Origin: Cristatella mucedo | Lineage: Eukaryota; Bryozoa; Phylactolaemata; Cristatellidae | Direction: 5' to 3' | Assembly (NCBI GenBank): GCA_009760855.2 | Contig: WPIO01000094.1 | Span: forward strand, 808,001 to 868,000 | Length of the DNA: 60,000 nt | Shown here: in pieces, positions 33,663-45,402 of the stretch | Numbering within the stretch: position 1 is the stretch's first letter | Layout of the letters: each line of letters starts with the position of its first letter | Translations under genes and position numbers: made by a program | The notes under the pieces: generated by a model | Told to the model about the DNA's origin: nothing | The model's database searches: none | The model's input: only the letters and a program-made list of their open reading frames with translations

Positions 33663-35270
33663 GTTTTGGCTGAAGTCATGCGCCTGCATCACGATGGAGA
33701 TAAATCGGGTAGATTATGGAGATCAATTGTGTCTAAGAAGGCTATTCTATGAAGTAATGACTATGGCGGAAGAAGATTGAAGAAAACTTAAATAAAGCAA
33801 ACTGAAAAAGTTAACACTGAGCAAGTTGTAATAAAAAGTGGCATGCCCCACGTACCGCCGAATGGATTAAGATTCGAGCGGGTAATTACCCGGCAGTCAG
33901 CAGCAGGCAACTGCCCCGCTCGCGGTTGCCATGCTCGTATCGTGTTATCAGATGACACTGTCTTCGGACGCACGTCGCCTGTTTCGGTCTATCTGTTAGC
34001 CCATCATTCGGCCTATTGTTAAACTCATTGGTCCGGAATCGATCAAGCCACGCTAATTGCGTACCGAGATTTGCGCTTCCGGGAGAGATCCGTTCGATAC
34101 CGCCGACAATTTAATAGCGAGCATTCAACCCGCTGAAAGACTGCGTCGCCTCCCACCGAAAAGCCGGCCCCCTATGCTCAAGGTCAAGTTCATTTAATTG
34201 TTAAACTATAGTCGGCGCTCACTCTTGCCGCTGAGCGACGGATGAATCGCTGCAGGTAAAGGCAGGGGAAAAATTAAAGGTTAAAAATTAGCTGAATAAG
34301 CAGCCTCTTTTAAACACGGAACAGAGCTGCTGCAGCAACTACAACGGCAGCCAAAAGCTTACTGCAGCTACGGCGAGCACGACGGCAGCGACATGAGCCG
34401 ACGTGCTACAGAAAGGCTGGCGGACTGTTACCTGCCGGCGGCGGGCAGGCGGCTACAGACCAGTGCGCACGAGTACAACACGGCCATGCTCTCACACAAA
34501 GAGGCTCGGCGGCGGCGATCGGTTCAATAAATCTCCAGCAAGTCCTAGCAATCGCTTGTACGTATTGTTTGCTTTGTCGAGGTTCGCCCACGCACGGTTT
34601 TTGTCGTCTTTCATTGGAGATCGCGATTAATTATCACCGCTGTTCCCCATTCGATAGAGGACAGAACGTCCGTGGGGGGTGGCAGACAGCTCACGTGCCC
34701 AATGAATTACCAATCAGCCCGGCACCGACGTTGGTAAGCAAAAATCACGTCTGCTGAGACTGACGACGCGACCGTTCAGTATCGCTGAGATCTCTCTATT
34801 TGGGCACCGTATAAGAGACTTAAGAATGGCAATCTCTTTTGTAAAACATCCTAAGAGAGCCGAATCTCTATCTATGTGACCTGCGACCCTTGCAAAAGTA
34901 GCAATACCTAAGAGTTAATGCAATGCATAAATGCGAACTTATGTAACCAAGCTAAAGCACACAAGAGTTGTGCTTAGACGAGCGTGCGATATTACGCAAA
35001 ATAACTCATGGAGCCATCAGGACATTCCTTACTTTAGCAACAAGCTACAACAGGTGCTGAATCATGCACAGGTAAGTACGCAAAGCTCACCCGGCATTTA
35101 AGACACGTTTCCGAGAGCTAAGCGAAAGCTGAACCCAACAAATATATCTTGTAGCCTAGACTTTATGCAAGGTCTGTGCTTATGGTGACAGAAGCCGGGA
35201 GAGAGTGACAAACTGTCGGTGCAAAGGTGCTGCTGATCACCTAAAGATTTCAATTTTGGCGAGGAATGGC
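33663..35270. other. Region without recognisable genes
   Basis: A SINE-C tail fragment occurs at 34283-34320 (AGCTGAATAAGCAGCCTCTTTT). The remainder, including a GC-richer patch at 34330-34520, shows no gene I can support. Confidence 0.3.
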
Positions 35271-35271
35271 G

Positions 35272-36535
35272 ATGTATCTCCGTCAGTAACTCCACAAAGT
35301 CATAAAGACCATGTGGGTGTAACGCAGGAGAATTTTGTATAGCCCACTCACAGCCTAAGCGGCTTTCGGTACGCATTCGGTAGCCAACAGACTTCGTCTC
35401 ACGCAACAAAGAGAAAGTGGGAAGCATAGCAGAGTTAGGAGAGCAGTTGAGGTAGTGAGTAGCATAGAAGTAGCAGTTCAGGACCGCTGAAAAAGATGTG
35501 CCATAGTCGGCAGTTCGAGAGTAGATGTCGTTGCGTAAGAATTGTGGAAGCGAGCTCCACAGTCTAGGACCTGCAGAGCTAAAGCTTCTGTCGCCAACTG
35601 TCTTTAAGCGGAGGAATGGGACAGCTAATTTATTGTCAACACAGGACCTGAGGGCGCGAACAGGCTGAAACTGATGCAGCAGTTCAGCTAGGTATGAAGG
35701 AGCCAAGCCGTGGCGGGCCTTGTGGGTCAGCGTAAGAACTTTGCTCTGTATCCTTTGCTCAACCGGCAACCATCCTAGCTCTTCCAGCAAAGGTTACACG
35801 TGCTCAAACCGCTGGGACTTGAAGACCAGCCTTGCAGCCATATTCATAGTCCGCTGTAGTGGCATAATAACTTTCTTTGGTAGCCCAGCCAAAAGGGAAT
35901 TACAATCATCAAGCCGAGACAGAACTAAAGAGCTAGCTAAATTTTTTACAAGCCACTGTGGGAGACAGCTTCTAATCTTGGATAGGGATCGGATGTGATG
36001 GCTAGCTGTGGAGGCAGTCTTCTGAATGAAGCTTTTGAAATTGAGGCAGCTGTCGAACACGACACCTAGATTACGAGCACGTGGTGAAGGTCGCACAATA
36101 GCATCACCAATTAGAACAGCAAAGCCTTTTAATCCAGCCACACGCTTAGGGTGTCCTATGAGAAGCAGTTCGGTTTTATCGTCATTTAATTTCAGGAAGT
36201 TTTCCGACATCCAGGATCGAATATCGGCAAGGCAAGCATTCATTTTCTCAGTTGCTGCAGCAGATTCCGACGGTTTAAATGACAAATACAACTGAGTATC
36301 GTCAGGATAGAAGTGATATCCTATTCCATGGGCCTTAATCACTTTTCCCAGAGGTTGCGTATAAATGGAGAACAGCCAGGGACCAAGTACAGACCCTTGA
36401 GGGACTCCACAGGTGACCCTTCTCATGTCTGAGACCTGGCCCCCACACGACACGGATCGAACACGATCAGACAAGTATGATTTAAACCACGCCAGTGCTT
36501 CGTCTGCCAGACCGATCGGCGATAACTCTGGCAGC
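35272..36535 (-). mobile_element. LINE-A copy with an RT segment and complete 3' end
   Basis: Frames at 35794-36474 and 35098-35790 (minus) give SDRVRSVSCGGQVS, CGVPQGSVLGPWLFS, FYPDDTQLY (YADD changed to YPDD), then WLPVEQRIQSKV and WSSLPQF. A stop and frameshift near 35792 separates them. The 5' end falls within the motif A-B interval. Confidence 0.9.
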
Positions 36536-36547
36536 CGAGGAGTGGGT

Positions 36548-36595
36548 ACTATACTGCACTACACTATACTACTATACTATACTGGAGGTACTAAG
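36548..36595. repeat. (TACTA)n-type simple repeat
   Basis: Runs of ACTATACT and CTATACTACTATACTATACT. Confidence 0.8.
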
Positions 36596-36599
36596 GGGG

Positions 36600-37000
36600 C
36601 ACGGTGGCGAGTGCAAGCAATGGAAGTCAAGTGTACGCCATACCGAGGATCTTGAAGTCGGTTCGTTGCTTAGTAAGGACCCTTTAAAGCTCAGACAGAA
36701 GTTCAGTTTAAAGTTCAGTGGTGTGGCAGCTATGCCGTTGTCAAAAAAAGCACTGCTGCTATACAATTTTTGCATGCGTGAGCACATTCAGAACAATAAT
36801 AAGCTTAACAGATGCACTCACAGTTTGGCTTTTTAAATGCTGTCAAGTCAAGGAATGTCGTGAAGTCTTCGTGTAGAAATGTTCGGATTTTACATGCAGA
36901 GGATCTGAAGGTTCAATTTCTACGGATTCCAAGTGCTTACAGCTACACGATCCGACACATAGATGAGGGTGCCCTAAGAATTAGTGGAGGTCAGATACTT
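36600..37000. other. Unassigned stretch
   Basis: No gene or clear repeat recognised. Confidence 0.3.
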
Positions 37001-37004
37001 GAAT

Positions 37005-37178
37005 AAATAAATACTAGCTGATTAACAAGCCTCTTTTGTATAGCGACAGAAGAGCCTTTACGGCCATCACCACTGCTTGCAGTGGCAATAAAGGATCACC
37101 TACCAAAAAATTCGAACCACGACCTCGGGACCGAGGTCGTGAAAAGCCACCACCTTACCTAGTGTGCCATCACGGCTC
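37005..37178 (-). mobile_element. SINE-C copy
   Basis: Nearly full length. In minus sense it runs from GGTGAGCCGTGATGGCACAC through the CGTGGTTCGAA B box to the AATCAGCTAGTATTTATT tail. Confidence 0.85.
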
Positions 37179-37467
37179 ACCGATACTTAAGCCGAAGCAA
37201 GGACTTGAACGGACCTGAAAGAGAATACAAAAACTTGTAGGGTCGACGCCCAAGTGTAAGGTGATTGCCCATCACGATCCAGGTCGCGATTTGGAGTTCT
37301 ACAGCAGGTAATTCTGCATTGCTCTGCAAGCAGGTTTGACTGAGATTTCCTCCCCGTCTTAAAAAATGAGGCTATTGAATCAGCCAGCCGTTTTTGGGCA
37401 CCTAAGGACTGCAGTAGACATGGGGTCTAAAAGGCTATTAGATAATTCAGACTAGGACACCAACGTC

Positions 37468-37550
37468 GGGATGAGGTCAGAAGGTCGAGATGAGGTCAGA
37501 GGGTCGAGATGGGCCAGAAGGTCAAGGTGAGGCCAGCACGGCGAGGTGGG
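37468..37550. repeat. ~19-bp minisatellite, about 4 units
   Basis: Units resemble GGTCGAGATGAGGTCAGAA. Short and degenerate. Confidence 0.75.
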
Positions 37551-37614
37551 TAGTGCCGAAGAGCATTGAGAGAGAAGTAGGGCAGGAAAATGAGGGTCAC
37601 AGGTCCATCTAGAT

Positions 37615-37801
37615 CAGTGGTTCTCAACCTGTGGGTCGAGACCCCTTTGGGGGTCGAACGACTCTTTCACGGGGGTCGCCAGTGACAATCGGAAAACAGG
37701 CATTTCCCCATTTCGCATACAATAGTTTTATGGTTGGGGATCGCCATAGCATGAGGAACTGTATTCAAAGGTCAAGGCACAACAAAGGTTTAGAACCTCT
37801 G
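37615..37801. mobile_element. SPIN-like hAT non-autonomous transposon
   Basis: 187 bp. It starts CAGTGGTTCTCAACCT and ends AGGTTTAGAACCTCTG, which are inverted repeats at 14 of 16 positions, and it is flanked on both sides by ATCTAGAT (37607-37614 and 37802-37809), a perfect 8-bp target duplication of the hAT type. The interior words GGGTCGAGACCCCTTTGGGG, TTTTATGGTTGGGGATCGCC and CATGAGGAACTGTATT match the SPIN (Space Invaders) hAT family as I remember it from tetrapod genomes, apparently with a ~40-bp internal deletion. SPIN is known for horizontal transfer among vertebrates, and it was also reported in a blood-feeding bug and a pond snail. The family identity needs a database comparison. 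The hAT structure is visible directly. Confidence 0.85.
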
Positions 37802-37809
37802 ATCTAGAT

Positions 37810-38314
37810 GTTAAGCAGCGGATTATGGGGTCTCTGGTCTTTTGCCATCAGCATTCCTACACTTAAGATTCAACAAGGGTCATCTGCAACTTTGGCAGAG
37901 CTAGTACGGACTGACGCGTAACTTTCAATAGCCCTCCGGTGAGCAGTCGGTCCTTATTTTTGTTTGATTTCTTGCGATAATGCTTAATAGCCCTAGCTAG
38001 CTCAGCATAGCTGTATGCTATTGGGTTTATGGACAAGAACGTATGCTGAGCTCGGTCAAAGGAGTAAAATCGTCCGGGGCATTCGCTAGCTGTCTTGTTC
38101 AAGGAATGAAAATTCAGTGGAAGAATCAACCAAAAAAGCGTTTTCGGCTTCGGCTACAACGTTAGGGTCTGAAAGCTCCATTCGTAGGCTCACACACCAG
38201 GAAACTGAGCAGATTGCGCTTGGCGATTGCAGTAAGAAACGTATGGATTTCGATAAGGAGACCACGCACAGCAGCCTCCTCGGAGCAGCACAAACTTTGC
38301 AGGCTCAGAAGGAG
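37810..38314. other. Unassigned region
   Basis: An 88-codon minus-strand frame (37863-38129) has ordinary composition but no motif or splice context I recognise. Confidence 0.3.
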
Positions 38315-38468
38315 ACTGGTGGCTGTTTGGCCAGTGGCTAAGGTGATTGCCCAAACCAAGGCCGTGGTGAATGTATTTGATGGTCGTGGGCTCAAGCCCC
38401 CGTGGCAAGCACCTGAATAGAGATTAAGCTCTCTTATGACTCTGTGCAAATTAATTATATATAAATAT
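38315..38468 (+). mobile_element. SINE-D (tRNA-derived) copy
   Basis: Head with GGCCAGTGGCTAAGGTG (A-box region) and GTCGTGGGCTCAAGCCC (B-box region), followed by AAGCACCTGAATAGAGATTA and CTCTCTTATGACTCTGTG, which is a diverged LINE-B-type tail. Confidence 0.8.
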
Positions 38469-38489
38469 ATACACATATTCTGAAATCTC

Positions 38490-39151
38490 ATACTAATAAT
38501 AATAATATTAATAATAAATCACTTGACAAAGCGCCCTCAGAGAACTTAATCTCTCTCCAGGCGCTTTACATTTGCTGCAAAGTGAAATGCAATTGAATGG
38601 TAAGTAAAATCATGCTTGAAAAACAAACAAAATGAATAATATAGTTAGGGGTGACATGCACAAAGTCAGCATGCAAATGTGGTTAGTGGCAGCATGCAGT
38701 GTCAGCACGCATAAGCACATCAAGGACGAATCACAGGGACCCTCTAAATGCTGTCCTAAATAGGTGTGTTTTTAGGTTCCTTTTAAATGTGGTCAGGTCA
38801 GTGGATATTCTGACGCAGGTCGGGAGGGAGTTCCAGGCTGTGGAAGCATACCAGCTAAATGCACGGTCTCCAAAGGATTTAAGGTTTGTACGAGGTATTT
38901 GTAGACTGTTGGATTCCGAAAAGCGGGTGGTACGATGCTTGGTCTGATGGGGTAGTATATCTGAAAGATAGGCTGGAGCCATAGAATGAAGGGACCTAAA
39001 AGTGAGCGACAAAACCTTGAAGTCAATCCGTTGCCTCACTGGTAGCCAGTGCAGGTCGGCGAGAAGTGGAGTAATGTGGCAACTGCGAAGCTAACGACAG
39101 ACAATTCTAGCTGCCGAGTTTTGCACCAGCTGCATTCGCCTGATCGCACAT
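38490..39151 (-). mobile_element. LINE-B, 3' part of a split copy
   Basis: ATT tail at 38490-38515, stem-loop, UTR, and C-terminal ORF (38731-39039). It is interrupted at CGCACATG by LINE-A and continues at 39626. Confidence 0.9.
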
Positions 39152-39625
39152 GTAATGTAATGTATCTCCGTCAGTAACTCCACAAAGTCATAAAGACCAT
39201 GTGGGTGTAACGCAGGAGAGTTTTGTATAGCGCACTCACAGCCTAAGTGGCTTTCGGTACGCATTCGGTAGCCAACAGACTTTGTCTCACGCAACAAAGA
39301 GAAAGTGGGAAGCATAGCAGAGTCAGGAGAGCTGTTGAGGTAGTGAGTAGCATAGAAGTAGCAGTTCAGGACCGCTGAAAAAGATGTGCCATAGTCGGCA
39401 GTTGGAGAGTAGTTGTCGTTACGTAAGAATTGTGGAAGCGAGTTCCACAGTCTAGGACCTGCAGAGCTAAAGCTTCTGTCGCCAACTGTCTTTAATCAGA
39501 GGAAAGGGACAGCTAATTTATTGTCCACACAGGACCTGAGGGCACGAACAGGCTGAAACCGATGCAACAGTTCAGCTAGGTACGAAGGAGCCAAGCCATG
39601 GCGGGCCTTGTGGGTCAGCGTAAGA
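39152..39625 (-). mobile_element. LINE-A inserted in LINE-B
   Basis: Starts with the ATGTAATGTA 3' repeat and runs to CAGCGTAAG. LINE-B sequence joins precisely on both sides, as shown by the uninterrupted copy near 47640. Only ATG is shared at the junctions. It is the younger of the two elements. Confidence 0.9.
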
Positions 39626-40305
39626 TGCTGGTAGGCCAGTAAGCAGTGAGTTGCACAAGTCTAGACGGGATGTCACGAATGCATGGACCAACTTAGACGT
39701 GGTATCTTTATCTAAACAAGCCCGAATTTTGGCAATGTTATGAAGCTGAAAATAGGCAGATTTGACTGTGGAGCTGATATGGTCGTCTAACGAGAGGTCG
39801 CTTTGGAATATGACACCTAGATTTCGAGCTGATTCAACTGGAGATATGCTGGCAGAGCCAATTTTAAGAGTCAGCCCTTCTAATCTCTGAATCACACTGG
39901 GTTTGCCCAAAACTATTTAAGTTAGGTTTTATCATCGTTAAGTTCTAGAAAATTTGCTGCCATCTATGTGCGGATGTCATCAATGCATGCAGCTAGTGAG
40001 TTGAGAGAATAAGAGGTGCTCGAAGGCTGGGAGGGATCAAAGCAAAGGTACAACTGAGTGTCATCTGCATAGAAGTGAAAGCCTAGATTGTGCTTGGCAA
40101 TCACATCAGCAAGAGGCACAGTATAAACCGTGAAAAGAACCAGACCTACCACTGGGCCCTGAAGTACTCCATATTTCAGAGGTACTTCAGATGATCTTTG
40201 TCCATTCACGTCAATACTCTGGAGTCTCCCACTGAGATAGGACCTGAACCACTGCAGAGCAGTGCCAGTGATGCCCAGGCGAGATGATACTAACATACGT
40301 CCCAA
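39626..40305 (-). mobile_element. LINE-B, 5' continuation of the split copy
   Basis: Carries the ORF upstream of the insertion, including FYADDTQLYLCF (about 40060-40090) and YGVLQGPVVG, where motif B normally reads YGVPQGSVLG. Truncated near 40300. Confidence 0.85.
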
Positions 40306-41566
40306 AAAAGCAAGAGGACTTGCTGGAGGGGATTACTATTGAGAAAGCAGCAGCAGCCACGATAAATCACCACTTATTACTTTACGTGTGGTCGAGCTTG
40401 TGACCATTGCCGAGGGCCTATACTGAAAAGCCACGGGACGCATGGTGCACGCATGCTTTATTTTTAAGCATCAATCCAACTTCAACACTGTAACGTAAAA
40501 CATCAGAAGCACCAGCTGCGAATTCACAGCAGCTTTAAAAACTAGCTGCCCAACAACAGTGGCATGCAAAATCGTTGCCTTCCAGATATCAACACACAAA
40601 GAAACAACGACTCGCCAGTCACGTCGTACTACTCGTGCTGCACTTGACAGACCTCTCATCACATAGTCAACATCACAAGAATCGCTGTTTTCATGTTATA
40701 ACGAGCCGGGATGCTCTGCACGGAGAAGTGACCTCACACATACCTCGCTAAAAAAAATGTAAGTGCACGACTAGGAATACTCATTGTTGGAAGTATAGCT
40801 TAGGAAGCCACAAGACTGGATCAAATCGGTGTAAATACGGTAAGATTCTCGTAAAGCATCGATATGCATTAGTTGGAGCATGGCCTCAGCACTAACAAAC
40901 ATAATTACGAAGGATCTGAGGGAGTGGGGAAGAGAGCATAAGCTAACAAAAAATGCGATGTTGCTACAGCATGAGAATTGAAAAAAGTGCACGTCAGGTC
41001 GGGGGAGGGGGGGAGGCGGAATTAAATTTGACGAACTTGTAGCCAGAAGAGAAGGATAAATAACAAATGTCGAGGAAAATTCACGAGGTTGCTGGAAATT
41101 CGAATCATTGCAATTATAAAAAAGGAACAATCGGAACTGTCACAGCAACTTGAATACACGTGGCTGTGCAACTTCAGCTAGTAAAACATCACGCAGCTAA
41201 GTTTCATGCAGCACTCGCGTGCATCTTCATGGCACACGAAGAAACGAGCTATTGCAGTACATGCACCAGCAAAATCAGTCTCAGCCCCTGTCTCTGGGTA
41301 CGGACAGCTGCCGAAACATCAGCTCAATTGGGAGATCTGAAAGGCAAGGAAACAGCAACACGGAAGCATGACTTAGGGTTGAGGGTAACAGCACCAGGCT
41401 TTTGAAGGTGACGGCCGGTTACTACAATGGGTTAAAGATCACATAAGGCCAGCCAATAGCATTAATGCCTCTGCCAAGGCACGTGACTATGCTGAGAGGG
41501 ACTAGAAGCCAGCATCCAGTAAACCGTCACGTGCTTCACAGCCAGCGGTCAGTTGCCAGAAGCACG
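40306..41566 (-). other. Probable 3' UTR and downstream flank of the FAM89-like gene
   Basis: No further gene is evident. The first minus-sense AATAAA I can find lies near 40453-40460, about 1.1 kb after the stop codon, so the 3' UTR may be long. Open frames here have no family resemblance. Confidence 0.4.
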
Positions 41567-41905
41567 TCAGCAAAGCGTTTCCCTTTTAAGCAGGTAGATC
41601 TTCTTTCCGTCGTGGAGCTTGATAACTTGTACATCGCTCGGCTGCTGCTGGTGATCATTGCTGTCCAAGTGCAGTCGCCCCGTCGGCATTATAGGCAGCA
41701 TCTGTCGCGTGTCACTGAATGCTTCCTCACCCGACGAGTCGTACGTGGTCAGCTCATCGTTCTCACTGAGTGCATCCAGCATTTCGTTAGACAATGGCCG
41801 GTCCCTCTCTTCAGCTGCTGCAGCACATGCTTTCAGCTCATTCAGCGAGTCACTGACCAGCATGAGTTGACAAAAAAGAGACGCATCCATCTGTCGTAAG
41901 TTCGA
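41567..41905 (-). CDS. FAM89-like: FAM89-like adaptor protein, last coding exon
   Basis: 112 codons plus stop, in phase 0. The acceptor is GTCGTGTCTGTTGTAG just upstream (41906-41921). It opens SNLRQMDASLFCQLMLVSDS, which joins to LRKEM of the previous exon. The result closely matches the LRKEM-xx-LRQLDMSLLCQL core that defines FAM89A/FAM89B and the related LURAP proteins. The middle is acidic and serine-rich (SENDELTTYDSSGEEAFSD), and the end is HDGKKIYLLKRETLC. In vertebrates FAM89B (LRAP25) is an adaptor linking MRCK kinase to LIMK1 in actin control at the leading edge. Function in this animal is inferred only. With the other two exons the protein would be 200 aa, close to the vertebrate size of about 185-190 aa. 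Confidence 0.85.
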   Translation of the reverse strand, partial: SNLRQMDASLFCQLMLVSDSLNELKACAAAAEERDRPLSNEMLDALSENDELTTYDSSGEEAFSDTRQMLPIMPTGRLHLDSNDHQQQPSDVQVIKLHDGKKIYLLKRETLC

Positions 41906-43125
41906 CTACAACAGACACGACAATGCAAGACCATTAGTGATGGCAATCGGGTAAACAAATAACATAGGCTGTACTGTTAGCAACCAGATAAAGTTACACT
42001 AGTACCACTTACAAAATACTCTTCCTGTGCAAAGATCCCTGGTTGATGCTGACAAAGTGGTGCATGCAAATTATGATTTGGGTGAAAGCAAATAGGGACA
42101 GCTGCATCGCATGGGCAAAAGCCGGTCATCCACAGGCATCCACAACTTTGGGAGCAGACTATGAATAATGTGACGTCGTTTCCCCTTCTCTATACGAACT
42201 ATGAGGATCCCGATTGATAAGATGATACGCAGCAAAGTTCTCTCGTGAATCCGAAACTTAGCTAAATCACTAGCTGCATCACTTTCTACCTCCTCGGTCC
42301 ATCGGGTCATCCATGTAAGAAACTGCACCTTTGTCACTTCTGAATGGTTGGCGAGAGAAGCTTTTGCTCTGAATGTGCATTTGACTCAATATGCATCCTC
42401 TTTGGTTCTCAAAAAATCGGGCCGAATCGGTTTGGACTGTCAACATGATAGCTCAAAGTTTGATTCCTTGGTGCCTCTACGACGAGGTAGATGAACTTCA
42501 GTACACGGCGAATCGGGTTTGAGTCTGGCAGCAGGTAAATCTACACTGTCTTCTGCAAGCTTAGTGGAAACCACTAAAGGCTCGTCTACTACTCTAGAAA
42601 TGAGGTTGCTTAATCAGCTGATCTCACTTTTACCAGTTGTATCAACTTAACTGAAGTTTGCAGTGAGATGAAGAAGCAGAGATTGATAGTTTACATATTA
42701 GGCAACGTGTTCTTCCTATTTCAAAATTTAATATAAGCATGACATGAAATGAATCTAGATGGAATTGGCACACTAAGTAAGATGTTTGTTCTTCACTACC
42801 TCGGCCCCGAGGTCGTGGGTTCGAATCCTTTGTGAAAGATCCTTTATTGCCGTGGTGGCAGTAGCCTTTAAGGCTCTTCTGCTGGAGGCTGTTAAATCAG
42901 CTAGTACTAAGGCCTCTACAAACTGCACTGTGTTGGATTGTAATTGCCATTGCATGCCTCATCCAGATGGACAGGGAGTGATAGAAACCTTAGCTATTAA
43001 TTAAAACAGAAGCTATTAGTAAAAACAGAATGTATATTAAAGCAGAATTTCTATGAACTTGACCCACACTTTTGAGTCAAATTAATAGTATGAAGAGTAA
43101 CAGTAATCAATGCTACGGTGCCTAC
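41906..43125 (-). other. Intron 2 of the FAM89-like gene
   Basis: From the donor at 43124-43125 (ATG|GTAGGC) to the acceptor at 41906-41907. It holds one SINE-C copy (42780-42915). An 88-codon minus frame at 42071-42337 shows no motif and no good exon borders. Confidence 0.7.
42780..42915 (+). mobile_element. SINE-C copy in FAM89 intron 2
   Basis: B box GTGGGTTCGAATCC is intact, followed by the TTATTGCCG-GGTGGCAGTAG body and the GAGGCTGTTAAATCAGCTAG tail. The A-box part is missing or diverged. Confidence 0.85.
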
Positions 43126-43266
43126 CATCTCTTTCCTTAGATAAGACACCGCACTGCCCAGGTTAAAGCTGCCCAAAACTTTGTCAGATGCAGACGATCG
43201 CCCCAGAGGAAGAGCCGTGTGAGCTGAGCGTGGGAAAACCGTGCCCGATGATTTGTCCAAGTCTTC
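43126..43266 (-). CDS. FAM89-like: FAM89-like adaptor protein, middle coding exon
   Basis: 141 nt encode 47 residues in phase 0-0. The acceptor is very strong (TTTATTGTTTTCTTTTTGTAG). The donor is ATG|GTAGGC at 43124-43125. The exon begins EDLDKSSGTVFPR and ends SFNLGSAVSYLRKEM, corresponding to the NLDSALAALRKEM stretch of FAM89A. The first half (residues 1-30) is low-complexity and serine-rich and has no clear counterpart. Phases are consistent with both neighbouring exons. Confidence 0.85.
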
Positions 43267-43604
43267 CTACAAAAAGAAAACAATAAAAATTGCTTCTGTC
43301 CTAAACTCATGTGAGTACCTCATACTTGGCATGCAATGCATTGCATGCGCCGCTGGCAATTACCCAAAGCTACAGAGACAAGTGGGTGTTATGCTGAGAT
43401 GTTTCTATAGCAGGCTCAAAGCATAAGTGATTGCTCTTTAGCCACTGGTCAGCCATCGCAATTCCTTAAGCAAAGGAGGTAACAAGTCTTGAATTTAAAG
43501 AACAACCTAGCGGCAATAGTCAACACCTACTGTATAGATTAAATGACGTTTTTCGGCAGCCCTGCCTATTCCTAGCTGCAATAGTCAGAACTCAAGAGTA
43601 AAAA

Positions 43605-43690
43605 AGCAAACGTTTGCTAATTTAACAGCCTCGTTTATACAGTGAGCAAAAGCACCACACGGCTATCACTCGAGTTTGCAGAAGAAAATT
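43605..43690 (-). mobile_element. SINE-C partial copy (tail and body)
   Basis: TAATTTAACAGCCTCGTTTA and CGGCTATCACTCGAGTTTGC match the 3' half of SINE-C. Confidence 0.7.
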
Positions 43691-44387
43691 CTGTATTGAC
43701 TAAAACAGAACATAAAAACTAACCACCTGGGTTCTAAAGGGCAAGTACCTGGCCCTTGGGCTAACAGAGAGGTTAGGGATGAAGTAGTATCTACTGCAGT
43801 AAGCCAGCCATTGTACTTAATAATGTCCAAACATGGACAGGGGTCAAACATCATTCGATTGCCTGCCAGGCTGGCATTAAGATTATTAGATGCAGCTGCT
43901 GATTATAAGGACGGAATGATGTGCATGGAATACTTATTTGGTCCACGTAGCTTGTGTTTCTCTCCAGTAATAGAGTATCCTTGGCACCACTATAATCAGT
44001 GGTAAAGGACATGGTGCAATGTCTGATTCCATAAACAAGGTAAATAAGATTAAAACCGTCCCAAAAATGTAATAATAATTGTGTGTGTCATACTTGTGCC
44101 CTATCTACACCTATGCACACATGACAGCAATAATCACCCAACACAGAGCAACAAGAAACTGCACTTACAAAAAAACAAATTGTACTAACTTGTACATAAA
44201 TTCGAACGGGAAGAAGCCAAGGAAAATTTTTTGTCTCGGGTAGCAGCAAGCCAGCTGGGTGCGCTTTGTTTGGACGACCTTCATTGAAGGATTAACTAAG
44301 TACAACCTAGTGCTCACAGGAACTATAACAAGTCTCTGGATTACCAAAGGAGAGAACAGGAGACCAGTGTGGCAGTCAAAGCTATAT

Positions 44388-44655
44388 TCATTCTTTGGCT
44401 CCAGCCTACTTGTCAGATCTACTCCCCCCACCAGGCAAGCATCGTACACACGCTCTTCGGAATTTAACTGTCTACCCATACCTCGCAAAAATCTCAGATC
44501 CTTTGGAAATCATGCCTTTAGTCGTGTGCTCCCAAAGCGTGGAACTCACTCCCGACTTGTGTCACGACATCTCCTGACTTGTCCAGATTTAGAAAGAAAC
44601 TAAAAACGCACCTATTAAGCACACCATTTAGTTTTATTATTAATATTATTATCTA
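44388..44655 (+). mobile_element. LINE-B fragment (C-terminal ORF)
   Basis: From ATTCTTTGGCTCCAGCC to AAGAAACTAAAAACGCACC and TTTAGTTTTATTATTAATATT. The 3' UTR is deleted. Confidence 0.8.
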
Positions 44656-45244
44656 AATAATTATAGCAAAGCTAAGAAAGGCAAATTTTTCAAGTATGAA
44701 AACAAAATAGCAAGAACCTTGGACACTACGTTTTTTCTTTAAGCTTGTGAAAGTCCCCCTGTCCAATTATCTGGGAATTGTGACCTTGTGAGCACAAATT
44801 GTGAGCACAAAAACCGAATGTCAGAAACACACCAAGCGATAGCAACTAGAACCCTAAATGGGCGAGCTCTTAGACAGGGTAACCATGTTATTCACATTTT
44901 GCGATGTCAACTCGGGTACATTGGCCACCCAACTTAACTGCCTGCCCATCATTTGCAATATCAGGCCGTTTCTCGGTCGGGGCAAACAACCCGCGCTCTC
45001 TCCTCCTTGCTCGGGCTCTCTCTGTCTCTACCTCCAACCAACCTGCCAGAGGCTTGATCGGACCTCTTCTTCTTTTTCTCGTACAATAATGAATGAATGA
45101 TCAGGCAAACATGATCAGCTGCTACACTCAACAACGAATACGAGCTCCAACCCTACCACTAGCCTGACAGTGAAACAAGGCGTTGCAACCAATAGTTTTG
45201 CTTTTTTGTTACTGTTTATAAGACCACGTGCACAATTTGCAAAT

Positions 45245-45402
45245 AATAATAATTCATTATACATTTCATTCGTATAGCCCCCAAGAGAACTTAATCTCTA
45301 TGCAGGCGCTTCACATATGCCTCGGGGCTCGAGCCCACGACCTCAGCCAGACCTTGGTCGGGCGAGCACAGTAACCGCTGGAACAAACCAGATAGTGCCT
45401 TT
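45245..45402 (-). mobile_element. SINE-D copy
   Basis: Minus sense: head with GGTTTGTTCCAGCGGTTAC, B-box region GTGGGCTCGAGCCC, and tail AAGCGCCTGCATAGAGATTA with CTCTTGGGGGCTATACG. Confidence 0.85.

Noticed and set aside
41465-41899. 144-codon plus-strand frame
   Set aside because: It is the complement of the FAM89-like last exon, which has the family motif and splice acceptor.
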